Shown: positions 9,053 through 19,246, numbered from the stretch's first letter. The stretch is DNA of 64,000 nt from an uncultured Psychroserpens sp. (GCF_947500255.1 NZ_CANMRL010000002.1:1-64000); one strand, 5' to 3'. The notes: generated from the sequence alone by a model not told the origin. Numbers and translations are program-made.

Positions 9053-12000
9053 TTAGAAGATATATCGTACTCCAAATTGTGCTTGCCATCTTGAAGCTAA
9101 ACTTGTATCATAACTAAATGTTTCTTGCAAGTCTGCGTTGAATGTATAGGTTGGCACATTGGTACCAGGGTCTACAACAACACCTAAAGGTTGCACACTA
9201 ATTGGCTGTTGAATAACACCCCAATCACTATTAATTAAGTTTCCGACATTTAATACATCTACACTTAATTGAATCGTGTTCACCTTATCACCTGAAACTT
9301 TAAAATTAAAGTCTTGAAGCAACTTAAGATCCCAACGTCCTCTCCATGGTGCTAATGCGCCATAACGCTCGGCATATTGACCTCTTCTATCATTTAAATA
9401 ATCATCTTGTTGAATATAAGATTCGAAAGCTTCTGCTTGTCCAGCTCCAGAAAACTGCATTTGTGATATTTCACTCGCAGTAGGAATGTATAGTAAGTCA
9501 TTTAAATTTGACCCATCACCATTAAGATCTCCTCCATATGTATAGTTGAAACGACCACCACGAGCATATTCGAAAAACGTTGAAATAGTCGTTGACCATT
9601 TATCACTACCATAAGTCCATTTCTTACTAGCAACACCAATAATTCGGTGTGTATCTCCATATCTAGAATAACTTAATACATCGTCGTTAACATTTCCTAA
9701 GGCAGGATTAAACGCAAAGGCATCTCCAGTAATTTCAGCCTCAATAGAATTCACATCTTTAGCATTTAAATAGCTATAACCTAACATGGTGTATAATCCA
9801 TTATCAAATGATTTTTGTGCTTTAAATGAAGCATTCCAAATTCTACCTTTATCTGAGTTTGTAAATACGTATGCGTTATTAATAATATCGTTAGATGTAT
9901 AAATTGCTCTGTTATCAACTCCAGCCAAAGTTCCTGAAGGAGGTAATAGTCCCCAATTTTGTACATGAGCACCATTAATATCTTTTGTATAAGACACATC
10001 TCCTGTTAATATCAAACCATTTTCAAATCTATAATCTGTTCCTAAATTAGTACGCCATACCTGCGGAAATTTATAATCTGGATCAACAGCTTGGTAAAAG
10101 AATACATTAGGATTACCAATTTGGTTTCCTAACCATACAAATGGAAAACGACCAGTAAATAATCCTGAACCACCTCTTAATTGTAAACTTCTATCTCCTT
10201 TTACATCATAGTTAAAACCAACTCTTGGTGAGATCAACCAATCATTATTTGGCATTTGCGTATTATCTAGGAATACTGTTTCTCCAGTATTTGGATTTAC
10301 ATATGGAATGTCTGGTGCATAGCAGCAAGCAACATCAATCACATCTTGTGCTTTTTCTGCACTATCAAAAAACAATGGTTTATCGAAACGCACACCATAA
10401 GTTAATTTAAACTTCTCGGAAACGTTCCATTCATCTTGAAGATAAAATGACATCTGACCAACATTAGTTTCAGCTAAAGCAAAACCTCCAGCTTCTCCAA
10501 CTTGATTACCCGATAATGATGCGTGTGCTGCAAGCGCTTGATTGTATAAATCTTGTAACTGTCCAGAATCAACTAGGTCTTGGAAACCGTCCATAGTCGT
10601 GGTTGGAAAAAATACACCTTGGGCTCCATAAACACCTAGGTTAAATGAGTTATCAAACTGAAACTTCTCAAAAGCAAAACCAATTGTATACGTGTGATCT
10701 CCATCAAAGTAATTCATGTTATTTGAAAACTGAAGTACTTTTTGATCTAATCTATTATTGATTGAGAATGGTTCATGTCCAGCGATAATATAGTTAGAAC
10801 CATCTTGGGTAATTGTAATGGTTGGTGCTGGCGTGGACAATGGATCTCTAAAGTCGTCAAAATGAGTAAATCCAAATTGAAATTTATTAGATACTTGATC
10901 AGAGAATGTTGAATTTAATTCTAACTGAACAGATCTAATATTATTATTGATCTCATAACCTGCATTTTCAAATTGTAATGTATTAGCATTTGGCCCTCTA
11001 AATCCTAAAGCAGTAGGGTGTGCTGGCTTTTCTTTAGAAGCATTTAAAAAGTTATAAATTATTGCTAATCGGTTGTTGTCATTGATATTCCAATCTAATT
11101 TTATAATACCTTTATTAGACTCAGCTGCATAAGTAAATCCTTGGTAAGCACCAGGATTATAACCTAAATCTAATAGTGCATTTTGAACTGCAATTAAATC
11201 AGACTCCAGCACTCTAGATTCGTTAATAGCACCACTTCCTGTATTTGGAACCCAACCATTACTTCCTAAATCAGTTCGTTCATCCTTTTCGAAATTAGCG
11301 AAGAAAAATAGTTTGTTCTTTATGATCGGTCCGCCAATACTAAATCCGTACTGATTTTGTTCTAATTTCGGTTTTACAACATCTTCACCTCTAACCGTTC
11401 CACCAGTAAGGTCTTCATTTCTAAAAAACCCATAAACAGTACCATGAAATTCATTAGTACCACTTTTTGTTACGGCGTTAACAGCAGCACCAGTAAATCC
11501 AGCTTGAGTCACGTCGTAAGGAGCTGTGCTTACAGTAATTTGGTCTATCGCATCAATTGATATTGGTGTCGATTCTGTTTGTCCACCAGGCTGAGCTGCA
11601 TCCAAACCAAAAGGATTATTGAAGATAGCACCATCTAGCGAGAAGTTATTAAATTGGTCATTACGTCCACCAAACGATCCAGCACTAGCAGTTGGTTCTA
11701 ATCTTGTAAAATCGTTAGTTGATCTTGTAATTGTTGGTAATCTTGTTAATTCACGTCTACCAACAGATGTTTCGGCACCTGTTCTATCTGTACTAAATGT
11801 TCCTGTAGTGCTACCAGTAATGACTACAGCATCAAGCTGTTCACTATCAGGTGTCATTTGTAAATCAATATTCTCCGTTTTACCTAAAGTTAAGAATACA
11901 TCATTAAAGACTTGTTCTTTATAGCCTACATAAGATATGGTAATTGTATAAGGACCACCAACTCTCATATTAATGATATTGTAGCGTCCGTCAAAATTTG

Positions 12001-12172
12001 TAGCAGCTCCATACTTTGTACCAGTTGGCGTATGTACAGCAACTACATTAGCTCCAGGCAAGGGTTGAGAGCTTTCGTCTAAAATAACACCTTTTAAACT
12101 AGAGGTTGTTACCTGAGCAAAAGCCATAGTAACAAATAGTAGCATAAAAGCTGTAAAAAGGTTTTTTTTCAT
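9053..12172 (-). CDS. Oar-like TonB-dependent outer-membrane receptor
   Basis: The product has 1039 residues. A signal peptide (1-19, ending AFA) precedes a carboxypeptidase-like regulatory domain (about 25-110: GVILDESSQPLPGANVVAV, GYKEQVF). A plug domain (about 125-250: DAVVITGS, TEST-PISIDAIDQ region, GAAVNAVTKSGTNEFHGT) is followed by a long beta-barrel ending in the typical aromatic C-terminus (RYIF). The TPTGTKYG and FGGRN-type features are those of Oar/OmpA-related receptors, which lack a SusD partner, and none is encoded here. The likely role is energised uptake of a large substrate such as peptides or protein-derived material, or adhesion. The substrate is not predictable. Transcription is monocistronic, with promoter and terminator visible. 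Confidence 0.92.
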   Translation of the reverse strand: MKKNLFTAFMLLFVTMAFAQVTTSSLKGVILDESSQPLPGANVVAVHTPTGTKYGAATNFDGRYNIINMRVGGPYTITISYVGYKEQVFNDVFLTLGKTENIDLQMTPDSEQLDAVVITGSTTGTFSTDRTGAETSVGRRELTRLPTITRSTNDFTRLEPTASAGSFGGRNDQFNNFSLDGAIFNNPFGLDAAQPGGQTESTPISIDAIDQITVSTAPYDVTQAGFTGAAVNAVTKSGTNEFHGTVYGFFRNEDLTGGTVRGEDVVKPKLEQNQYGFSIGGPIIKNKLFFFANFEKDERTDLGSNGWVPNTGSGAINESRVLESDLIAVQNALLDLGYNPGAYQGFTYAAESNKGIIKLDWNINDNNRLAIIYNFLNASKEKPAHPTALGFRGPNANTLQFENAGYEINNNIRSVQLELNSTFSDQVSNKFQFGFTHFDDFRDPLSTPAPTITITQDGSNYIIAGHEPFSINNRLDQKVLQFSNNMNYFDGDHTYTIGFAFEKFQFDNSFNLGVYGAQGVFFPTTTMDGFQDLVDSGQLQDLYNQALAAHASLSGNQVGEAGGFALAETNVGQMSFYLQDEWNVSEKFKLTYGVRFDKPLFFDSAEKAQDVIDVACCYAPDIPYVNPNTGETVFLDNTQMPNNDWLISPRVGFNYDVKGDRSLQLRGGSGLFTGRFPFVWLGNQIGNPNVFFYQAVDPDYKFPQVWRTNLGTDYRFENGLILTGDVSYTKDINGAHVQNWGLLPPSGTLAGVDNRAIYTSNDIINNAYVFTNSDKGRIWNASFKAQKSFDNGLYTMLGYSYLNAKDVNSIEAEITGDAFAFNPALGNVNDDVLSYSRYGDTHRIIGVASKKWTYGSDKWSTTISTFFEYARGGRFNYTYGGDLNGDGSNLNDLLYIPTASEISQMQFSGAGQAEAFESYIQQDDYLNDRRGQYAERYGALAPWRGRWDLKLLQDFNFKVSGDKVNTIQLSVDVLNVGNLINSDWGVIQQPISVQPLGVVVDPGTNVPTYTFNADLQETFSYDTSLASRWQAQFGVRYIF

Positions 12173-12205
12173 TTGTATTTAGTTTTTGGTTGTTATAGAT
12201 TAGCC

Positions 12206-12213
12206 TAAAGTTA
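12206..12213 (-). promoter_or_regulatory. -7 element (TAACTTTA) of the TonB-dependent receptor gene
   Basis: It lies on the minus strand 33 bp before the receptor ATG and directly after the terminator of the ribosomal protein operon. It matches TAnnTTTG except for the last base. Confidence 0.4.
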
Positions 12214-12216
12214 ATA

Positions 12217-12242
12217 AAAAAAGACTGTTCAAATGAACAGCC
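12217..12242 (-). terminator. Terminator of the rpsF-rpsR-rplI operon
   Basis: CTGTTC (12225-12230) pairs with GAACAG (12235-12240) around a 4-nt loop. On the minus strand it is followed shortly by a run of seven T. Confidence 0.8.
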
Positions 12243-12274
12243 TTTTTTTATTTATTAACCTTTGTTGTAAACTA

Positions 12275-12724
12275 CTAAGCCTCAGCAACTACTTCAAATG
12301 GTAAATCTACTGATACTTCTCTGTGTAATCTTACTACAGCATCGTATTTTCCTAAACGCTTTACAGTTCCACCAGCAACAGAGATGAATTTTTTGTCAAT
12401 CTCATGACCAGCTTTTTGTAATTCGTTAGCTAAATCAATATTATTTACAGATCCAAATAATTTATCTCCAGTACCTACTTTAGATGAAATCTTGATTTCT
12501 AAATCTTTAATAGCGTCTGCAGTTTTTTGAGCTGCTTCAATAATTGATTTTTCTTTATAAGCTCTTTGCTTTAAAGTTTCTTCTAGGACTTTCTTTGCAG
12601 ATGATGTTGCCATTACTGCTTGTCCTTGAGGAATTAAAAAGTTTCTACCATAACCGTTCTTAACTGTTACAATATCGTCTTTAAATCCTAAATTTTCAAC
12701 GTCTTGTTTTAATATAAGTTCCAT
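12275..12724 (-). CDS. rplI: 50S ribosomal protein L9
   Basis: The product has 149 residues, the usual bacterial length. The N-terminal rRNA-binding domain carries the L9 signature (GFKDDIVTVKNGYGRNFLIP, residues 13-32), followed by the long connecting helix and the C-terminal domain. L9 binds 23S rRNA domain V near the L1 stalk and helps reading-frame maintenance. It is the last gene of the rpsF-rpsR-rplI operon. Confidence 0.98.
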   Translation of the reverse strand: MELILKQDVENLGFKDDIVTVKNGYGRNFLIPQGQAVMATSSAKKVLEETLKQRAYKEKSIIEAAQKTADAIKDLEIKISSKVGTGDKLFGSVNNIDLANELQKAGHEIDKKFISVAGGTVKRLGKYDAVVRLHREVSVDLPFEVVAEA

Positions 12725-12737
12725 AGTTATTGGTATT

Positions 12738-13034
12738 TTATTTTAATAAATCTGCTACGTAAGGCATTAACGCTAAGTGACGCGCTCGTTTTACGGCAAC
12801 AGATACTTTTCTTTGGTATTTTAAAGATGTTCCTGTTAAACGTCTCGGTAAGATTTTACCTTGCTCGTTAACAAAACCTAATAACCAATCTGCATCTTTG
12901 TAATCTACATACTTGATACCAGATTTCTTAAAACGACAATATTTCTTCGTTTTGCTTGTGTCAATGTTTAACGGAGTAAGATATCTGATCTCTCCATCTT
13001 TTTTTCCTTTTGCTTGTTGTTCAATTGAAGACAT
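12738..13034 (-). CDS. rpsR: 30S ribosomal protein S18
   Basis: The product has 98 residues, with the S18 core [18 protein letters not shown] at about 30-47 and the [17 protein letters not shown] segment that contacts 16S rRNA. S18 forms a heterodimer with S6 on the platform of the small subunit. The gene lies 13 bp before rplI and 2 bp after rpsF. Confidence 0.98.
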   Translation of the reverse strand: MSSIEQQAKGKKDGEIRYLTPLNIDTSKTKKYCRFKKSGIKYVDYKDADWLLGFVNEQGKILPRRLTGTSLKYQRKVSVAVKRARHLALMPYVADLLK

Positions 13035-13036
13035 AA

Positions 13037-13375
13037 TTACGCTTTTTGTTTATCTCTGTTTCTTCTCTTTTCTGCCCAAGCAATTGCATGCTTGTCTAAT
13101 TTTACCGTTAAGTAACGCATAAAACGCTCATCACGTCTAAACTCTACTTCTAATGGATTAATAACTTCTCCATCAACAGTGTACTCAAATAAGTGATAAA
13201 AACCACTCTTTTTGTTTTGGATTGGATATGCTAATTTTTTTAAGCCCCAATCTTCTTTGGCTACCATCTTCGCTCCTCTAGAAACAAGAAAATCTTCATA
13301 TTTCTTTACTGTTTCCTTTATCTGGTCATCAGATAAAACGGGATTTAAGATGAAAACAGTTTCATAATGATTCAT
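13037..13375 (-). CDS. rpsF: 30S ribosomal protein S6
   Basis: The product has 112 residues. It begins [16 protein letters not shown], with the conserved [17 protein letters not shown] segment at about 64-80 and VKLDKHA near the end. S6 binds S18 and 16S rRNA. It heads the rpsF-rpsR-rplI operon. S6-S18 repression through a leader RNA element is known in several phyla, but no such element could be identified in this leader. Confidence 0.98.
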   Translation of the reverse strand: MNHYETVFILNPVLSDDQIKETVKKYEDFLVSRGAKMVAKEDWGLKKLAYPIQNKKSGFYHLFEYTVDGEVINPLEVEFRRDERFMRYLTVKLDKHAIAWAEKRRNRDKQKA

Positions 13376-13407
13376 AAAAATCTTTTTTATTGTGTTAAAA
13401 ATGAGTG

Positions 13408-13438
13408 CAAAAATAACTATAATTTATGTTTCTGGCAA
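13408..13438 (-). promoter_or_regulatory. Promoter of the rpsF operon
   Basis: On the minus strand a TTGCC -33 element (13434-13438) is separated by 18 bp from TATTTTTG (13408-13415), an exact -7 match. The leader would be about 27 nt. Confidence 0.7.
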
Positions 13439-13576
13439 CGTTTTTGTATATAAAATTTTAGGTATCAAAAAAATGTTAATATTTTGTTAAAAATCACACT
13501 TTACCGATGTTTTTTGGTTTTTATCCGAATTTTTCGTACTATTGTCGATATCTTAACCTAAAATATAAATAATGTT

Positions 13577-14272
13577 ATGACTTTAAACTGTGTAGTAGTT
13601 GATGATTCTGCGATTCAACGTTTATCGATTGTAAAGTTAATAGAGAATCATTCCTCTCTTAACCTTATTGCAGAATATAGTAGCGCATTAGAGACCAAGA
13701 ACGGACTAAACACTCATAAAGTAGATTTAATCTTCTTAGATATTGAGATGCCTGTATTGAACGGTTTCGAGCTACTTGATGTACTCAACAACAAACCCCA
13801 AATTATTTTCGTTACAGGTAAAACTGAATACGCATTTAAAGCTTTTAATTATGATGCAACCGATTATCTTCAAAAACCTATAACTAGGGAACGATTTAAT
13901 CAATCTGTTGAAAAAGCATTAGAGCAACATAAATTAAAGCTAGATTTCAATGAAACTGATGGCGAACACATCTTTGTCAAAAGTAATCTAAAAAAACGAA
14001 AAGTTTACATTAAAGATATTAAATGGATTGAAGCTCTTGGTGATTATGTAAAACTAGTTACCGAAGAAAACAGCTTAGTCGTTTTATCTACTATGAAAGC
14101 TTTTGAACATGAATTACCAGAAGGTAAATTCTTAAGAATCCATAAATCATACATCGTAAACCTTGATAAAGTTGATCGATTTAATAGTAAAAATGTTGAA
14201 GTTGGTGCTTATGAGATTCCATTAAGTAGAAATAAGAAGACCCAACTTGTTGATGCATTAAATAATATCTAA
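13577..14272 (+). CDS. LytTR-type response regulator
   Basis: The product has 231 residues. The receiver domain (1-120) carries the acidic pair D9-D10, phospho-acceptor D55 (LDIEMPVLNG), T80 and K100. The LytTR DNA-binding domain (about 130-231) has the typical IKWIEALGDYVKL and FLRIHKSYIVNLDKV segments. It is a transcription factor activated by phosphorylation. No histidine kinase of the LytS type is adjacent, so the partner is elsewhere. It is divergent from rpsF. A weak -7-like element (TACTATTG) lies just upstream. Confidence 0.93.
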   Translation: MTLNCVVVDDSAIQRLSIVKLIENHSSLNLIAEYSSALETKNGLNTHKVDLIFLDIEMPVLNGFELLDVLNNKPQIIFVTGKTEYAFKAFNYDATDYLQKPITRERFNQSVEKALEQHKLKLDFNETDGEHIFVKSNLKKRKVYIKDIKWIEALGDYVKLVTEENSLVVLSTMKAFEHELPEGKFLRIHKSYIVNLDKVDRFNSKNVEVGAYEIPLSRNKKTQLVDALNNI

Positions 14273-14332
14273 AGGCCTTAAGACTAATAATAGTTTGAAG
14301 ATATAACTTATAACTAACCTAACTAATTAGCT

Positions 14333-16849
14333 TTAATAATTATCGACATTTAAGATTACTCTTATTGCCCTAAAATCTTTCACGCTTAAGAAGCTGTTAT
14401 TAATTTTAATGATAGCTTCTTTTGTTTTCGCCAACGATTGTTTCTGAGGAATTTTTACTAAAATATGTTTTAAATACTGATTTCTAATCCTTGCTACAGG
14501 TGGAAACTCTGGACCAAGTACATGCTGACTAAAAACGGTTAGAAGCGATTTAGCATACCAATCGGCTCCAACATTGACACGATTATAATCTTTATGTTTT
14601 AATGTGATTTTAATCATCCTATATATTGGAGGATATTTATAAATGTGACGTTCATCTAACTGTTCTTCAAACATCTGAACATAATTATTTGTAGACACTT
14701 GTTGCAATATCTTATGATATGGATTATACGTTTGAATTAACACTTTTCCGCGTTCTTCTGTACGTCCTGCTCTACCAGATACTTGAGCCATTAATTGATA
14801 ACTTCTTTCGTGAGCTCTAAAATCTGGAAAATTAAGCATATTATCAGCATTCATAATACCTACAAGTTTCACATTTCTAAAATCCAATCCTTTAGTTAGC
14901 ATTTGGGTTCCAACTAAGATGTCTATTTCACCTTGCTCTAGCGCTGTTATAATTTTCTCATAACCATACTTACCTCGAGTTGTATCTAAGTCCATACGCG
15001 CTACATTATGCTCTGGAAACAATAATTTAGCCTCCTGCTCTACCTGTTCTGTACCAAGACCTTTACTGTCTAATTCTAGACTTCCACAAGCATCACAGGT
15101 TTTTGGCATCACGGTATTGTAGCCACAATAGTGACAACGCAGCTGATTTTTATATTGATGAAAGGTTAAACTCACATCACAATTTGGACATTGAGGCGAA
15201 TGACCACAAGTATGACATTCTACAATTGGCGAAAAACCACGTCTGTTCTGAAACAAAATAATTTGATGACCATTCTTCAAGGTTTCGGTCATTTCTTCAA
15301 TTAATCGGTCACTAAAATGACCTTGCATACGCTTTCGTTTGTGTTTATCCTTAATATCTACCAATTCAATATCTGGCATCAACACATTGTTATAGCGATG
15401 ATTTAATTCTACCAATCCGTATTTTGATTGCTTTGCATTATAATAACTCTCGAGACTTGGTGTAGCAGAGCCTAATATTGTTTTACATTGAAAGATACTT
15501 GCCAAAACAATAGCAGTATCACGCGCATGGTATCGTGGTGCTGGATCAAACTGTTTATACGACGATTCGTGCTCTTCATCCACAATGATTAATCCTAAGT
15601 TCTGAAATGGTAATAACACCGAAGAACGGGCTCCTAAAACCACCTGAACCGTAGATGAATTAGAGAGTACATTATTCCAAACCTCAACGCGCTCATGAGA
15701 AGAATACTTACTATGAAATACAGCAACCTTTTCGCCAAAATAATTTTGAAGACGCTCTACCAACTGAGTAGTTAACGCAATTTCTGGTAACAAATACAGG
15801 ACTTGTTTTTTAGCTTTAAGCTGCTCTTCAATAAGCTTAACATAGATTTCCGTTTTCCCAGAAGACGTCACACCATGCAGGAGCGTAATATTTTGATTAT
15901 CAAATGATGTATTGATTTCACCTAAAGCTTTTTCTTGATGTGTATTTAATCGTTTTGAATCTTCATTATCATCTCCTTCATAAGTTACACGATCGGTTTG
16001 AATATAATATTCTTCTAGAATTCCTTTATTGATCAATGCTTTTACAATGGCACTAGACGTCCCACTTTCCGAAGTAAGGTCAGATACCTTTACTGGTTTT
16101 TTGGTTTGTGCAGAAATTGAAAACAAAGTCATTACTACATCTCTTTGCTTTGGTGCTCGACTGAGATCTGTGAGTAACTCCTGTAAGGCATTTTCCGAAG
16201 TATAAGACGCGCCTAATTTCACATAGCGCACTAATTTAGGCTTATACTTTTCATAGATTTCCTCTTGAACCGAAATAGCATTTTTATCAAGTAATCGCTT
16301 GATCACTGGTAAAACATTTTTCTTGTCGAGAATAGACATCAAATCTTGAATCTTCAATGATGATTGATGATGCAAGGCTTCATAGATTACAAATTCATCA
16401 TCTCTAAGATCAGCATCGTTAATTACAGTCGTATCATTTTTAGAAATAATAGTTTCGCTTTCTAAAATAAATGCGCTAGGTAAAGCTGCACGCATCACAT
16501 CTCCTAATGTACACATGTAATAGCTTGCAATCCATTTCCAATGCTCTAACTGCTTTTGTGTCACAATAGGAGCTTCATCTAGTATTTGGTGAATGTCTTT
16601 AGCCTCATAGGTTAAAGGTGCATTGTTATGAATATCAATAACCAAAGCTGTGTAGATCTTTGTTTTTCCAAATGGAACAGAAACACGTATACCTGGCTTT
16701 AGAAAGTTGGCTTCTGCCTTGGTAATTGCATAGGTGAAGCTCTTTTCTAGAGGAATTGGTAATATGACGTTAATGAAATAGTTCAGCTTAATGGAATGGT
16801 TTGATGTCTCGATATAAGATTGATAATATCTCTTCAAAGGTAAGGACAT
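14333..16849 (-). CDS. priA: Primosomal replication-restart helicase PriA
   Basis: The product has 838 residues. The N-terminal 3'-binding and winged-helix domains are followed by a superfamily 2 helicase core: Walker A GVTSSGKTE at about 326-334 and Walker B DEEH at about 424-427. The zinc-binding insertion has four Cys-x-x-Cys pairs between about 545 and 588. The helicase C-lobe includes VSGRAGR. PriA reloads the replisome at stalled forks. Homologous proteins start near the YFINVILPIPLEKSFTYA segment (residue 24 here), so the first 20 or so residues may be over-extended. No ATG lies closer, and only CTG or ATT codons would fit, so ATG 16849 is kept. Confidence 0.95.
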   Translation of the reverse strand: MSLPLKRYYQSYIETSNHSIKLNYFINVILPIPLEKSFTYAITKAEANFLKPGIRVSVPFGKTKIYTALVIDIHNNAPLTYEAKDIHQILDEAPIVTQKQLEHWKWIASYYMCTLGDVMRAALPSAFILESETIISKNDTTVINDADLRDDEFVIYEALHHQSSLKIQDLMSILDKKNVLPVIKRLLDKNAISVQEEIYEKYKPKLVRYVKLGASYTSENALQELLTDLSRAPKQRDVVMTLFSISAQTKKPVKVSDLTSESGTSSAIVKALINKGILEEYYIQTDRVTYEGDDNEDSKRLNTHQEKALGEINTSFDNQNITLLHGVTSSGKTEIYVKLIEEQLKAKKQVLYLLPEIALTTQLVERLQNYFGEKVAVFHSKYSSHERVEVWNNVLSNSSTVQVVLGARSSVLLPFQNLGLIIVDEEHESSYKQFDPAPRYHARDTAIVLASIFQCKTILGSATPSLESYYNAKQSKYGLVELNHRYNNVLMPDIELVDIKDKHKRKRMQGHFSDRLIEEMTETLKNGHQIILFQNRRGFSPIVECHTCGHSPQCPNCDVSLTFHQYKNQLRCHYCGYNTVMPKTCDACGSLELDSKGLGTEQVEQEAKLLFPEHNVARMDLDTTRGKYGYEKIITALEQGEIDILVGTQMLTKGLDFRNVKLVGIMNADNMLNFPDFRAHERSYQLMAQVSGRAGRTEERGKVLIQTYNPYHKILQQVSTNNYVQMFEEQLDERHIYKYPPIYRMIKITLKHKDYNRVNVGADWYAKSLLTVFSQHVLGPEFPPVARIRNQYLKHILVKIPQKQSLAKTKEAIIKINNSFLSVKDFRAIRVILNVDNY

Positions 16850-16954
16850 CTTCTTTGTTTATCAACCTAAGTGTTTTAATAAATAGATTATCGTTATGAA
16901 TTTCTATTTCTAGTTCATTAAAAAGCAACAAATAGAATATCTAGAAACATAAAA

Positions 16955-17383
16955 CTAGTCTTCAGCTCTTACCCAATACTGTGTTCGATAAAAGAAAGCT
17001 ACATAGCCACGTACTTGAAGTCTATCGGCATTGTCTTCGTCTAGTTGTAATCGGCAATCATACTGTTTTCCATCTTCTGGGTTTGTGATGGTTCCTTTTT
17101 TATAAGCATCACCAGATTTTTCCATGTTCTTGATGATTTTCAATCCTAGTACAGGTTTATTATAATCATCGCCTTCACAGAATTTACAGGGTAAATCTCG
17201 TTTTTTAGGATCAAAAATTTCAATGATTTTTCCAAACACCTTTCCATTTTCTTTGTAGATCTCAACAATAGACTTCTCCTCGCCTGTTTTGTCATCAATT
17301 GTTTTCCATTTCCCAAGAATGCTTTGTGCAGAGACGCTTATGGTCATTAAAAGTATAACTATAACAAGGCCAATTTTATTCAT
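16955..17383 (-). CDS. DUF2147 family secreted protein
   Basis: The product has 142 residues from ATG 17383; an ATG at 17392 would add three residues. A signal peptide (about 1-19, ending VSA) is followed by a DUF2147 domain: GKWKTIDDKTGE, IVEIYKENGKVFGKI, GLKIIKNM, and the C-terminal RGYVAFFYRTQYWVR. A CKFC pair lies in the middle. DUF2147 proteins are small lipocalin-like periplasmic proteins of unknown function. The gene overlaps the end of the YihY gene by 8 bp, in an apparent nadC-yihY-DUF2147 operon. Confidence 0.88.
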   Translation of the reverse strand: MNKIGLVIVILLMTISVSAQSILGKWKTIDDKTGEEKSIVEIYKENGKVFGKIIEIFDPKKRDLPCKFCEGDDYNKPVLGLKIIKNMEKSGDAYKKGTITNPEDGKQYDCRLQLDEDNADRLQVRGYVAFFYRTQYWVRAED

Positions 17384-18332
17384 CTTCTCCATTCTTTTTC
17401 TTTTTTAAACGTCTAATTGTCGCATTTAGTTCATAACCTAGCAACAATATATTAGCATTTAACCACAAATACAACAATAAAATCAATAGAGCTCCAATAG
17501 AACCATAAAGCTTATTATACTGTGAAAAGTTTTCGATATAAATACCAAATAAATATGATGTTAATATGATTAACAAAGTCGTGAACAAAGCACCAATGGA
17601 GAAAAACCTTGACGTACGTCCTTCCTTTGTACCAAAATAATATAGGGTTGCTGTGGCGATGTATACCATAAATACAAAGAATAAATATTTAGCAAAAACA
17701 ACCCAAAACACATTAGATTGATTGGCCTTAAAATCGATACTATCAAATTGTTCATATAAAGGTTGAATCACATAAATTTGAAAATACCCAAAGAAAGCCA
17801 CTGTTAAAACTACTAGCAAAGCTAAAATCAAAGCGACTCCTAAAGCATATAAATACTGTTTAAATATATTTCTTGTGAGCTCCTGATGGTATGAGTTTTC
17901 AAATCCAGAAAACACCGCATTTACACCATTGGCCATTAATAAAATGGATACGATAAAAACAGAGGATAATAATCCGCCACGTTCTGTATTCTCAATATTT
18001 TCAAAAATATTGGAAAAGAAAAAATCTGAAGTTTGAGGCGGTAAAAATGACGTTAAAAATTGTTGAAAATCAACTTGAAACCCTTCAATAGGTATATAAG
18101 GCATCAAAATAAGTACAAACAATAAAAACGGAAATATGGCTGTAAAAAAACTAAAGGCTATGGCGCTAGCCCTGGCTGTAAGTGCTCCTTTAAAAATACC
18201 TATAGCATAAAGCACCAGTAAATCATATAGTGTTAAACCTTCAAGAGCAGGTAATTTTATCTTCCTAAGTAAATCTACAATTCGATTTACGATAGGGATT
18301 TTACTCAATATCTCTTTTAATGATTTAGACAT
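17376..18332 (-). CDS. YihY/BrkB family inner-membrane protein
   Basis: The product has 318 residues with about six membrane segments. It shows the family hallmarks ALTARASAIAFSFFTAIFPFLLF (about 51-73), YLYALGVALIL and YGSIGALLILLLYLWLNANILLLGYELNA near the C-terminus. The tail is highly charged. Older names suggest ribonuclease BN, but that activity belongs to another protein; the family's transport or envelope role is not settled. The start shares one base with the nadC stop (TAATG), so translation is coupled. Confidence 0.92.
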   Translation of the reverse strand: MSKSLKEILSKIPIVNRIVDLLRKIKLPALEGLTLYDLLVLYAIGIFKGALTARASAIAFSFFTAIFPFLLFVLILMPYIPIEGFQVDFQQFLTSFLPPQTSDFFFSNIFENIENTERGGLLSSVFIVSILLMANGVNAVFSGFENSYHQELTRNIFKQYLYALGVALILALLVVLTVAFFGYFQIYVIQPLYEQFDSIDFKANQSNVFWVVFAKYLFFVFMVYIATATLYYFGTKEGRTSRFFSIGALFTTLLIILTSYLFGIYIENFSQYNKLYGSIGALLILLLYLWLNANILLLGYELNATIRRLKKKKNGEDE

Positions 18333-19189
18333 TAAACTGCTTTAAGACTTAAATCCATATTATACACAGAGTGCGTCAAAGCTCCAGAAGAAATATAATC
18401 TACACCACACTCGGCATACTTTCGTACGGTTTTTTCATTGATTCCTCCTGAAGATTCTGTTAGGCATTGGTTGCCAATTAACCGCACTGCTGTTCGAGTG
18501 TCTTCATAATTAAAATTGTCAATGAGAATACGATACACGCCTTCAGTCTCTAAAATTTCTTTAATCTCTTCAAGGTTTCTAGCTTCTACTATAATCTTTA
18601 AATCACGTTTAGAATCTTTTAAATACTGTTTAGTTTTATTGATAGCTTTGGTAATTCCTCCAGAAAAATCAATATGGTTATCTTTCAGCATAATCATATC
18701 ATACAATGCAAATCGATGGTTTTCACCTCCTCCAATTTTTACAGCCCATTTTTCTAAAGCTCTAATTCCTGGTGTTGTTTTTCTTGTATCCAAAATTTTA
18801 GTTCCTGTACCTTCTAATAAATCTACAAATTGCTTTGTTTTTGTTGCAATAGCACTCATACGTTGCATAGCATTAAGTACTAAGCGTTCGGCTTTTAAAA
18901 TAGATTGTGATGCGCCCTCAACATAAAACACAATATCTCCATACTTGACATGACTTCCATCTTCGATTAGTGTCTCTACTTTCATATCTGCATCAACATA
19001 AGCAAAAACCTGCTTAGCAAACTCGACACCAGCAATAACACCTTCATCTTTTACTAAAAGTTTAGCTTTCCCTTTAGCTGAAGAAGGAATACAAGCCAGC
19101 GAGCTATGGTCACCATCGCCTACATCTTCTCTAATGGCATTAGCAATAATGCCTGCTATTTCTTTATCAAATTGTTCTTTTGAAATCAT
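18332..19189 (-). CDS. nadC: Nicotinate-nucleotide pyrophosphorylase (carboxylating)
   Basis: The product has 285 residues. It converts quinolinate and phosphoribosyl pyrophosphate to nicotinate mononucleotide and CO2 in de novo NAD synthesis. Visible family motifs are LNAMQRMSAIAT (about 125-136), LDTRKTTPGIRALEKWAVKIGGGENHR (about 154-180), MLKDNHI, and the C-terminal SSGGINEKTVRKYAECGVDYISSGALTHS phosphate-binding region. It heads a three-gene operon. On the minus strand TATTTTTA (19207-19214) is a plausible -7 element, divergent from that of rlmH. Confidence 0.97.
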   Translation of the reverse strand: MISKEQFDKEIAGIIANAIREDVGDGDHSSLACIPSSAKGKAKLLVKDEGVIAGVEFAKQVFAYVDADMKVETLIEDGSHVKYGDIVFYVEGASQSILKAERLVLNAMQRMSAIATKTKQFVDLLEGTGTKILDTRKTTPGIRALEKWAVKIGGGENHRFALYDMIMLKDNHIDFSGGITKAINKTKQYLKDSKRDLKIIVEARNLEEIKEILETEGVYRILIDNFNYEDTRTAVRLIGNQCLTESSGGINEKTVRKYAECGVDYISSGALTHSVYNMDLSLKAV

Positions 19190-19246
19190 GTTTTGGATAT
19201 TTACCGTAAAAATAGCAATTGCAACTTAAAAAATTTCAAAAAAGCA

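Noticed and set aside
9053-12172. SusC-type polysaccharide utilisation locus
   Set aside because: No SusD-like lipoprotein, glycoside hydrolases or matching regulator flank the receptor; the sequence is Oar-like.
12913-13122. Plus-strand open frame across rpsR and rpsF
   Set aside because: It is antisense to two certain ribosomal protein genes and has no independent support.
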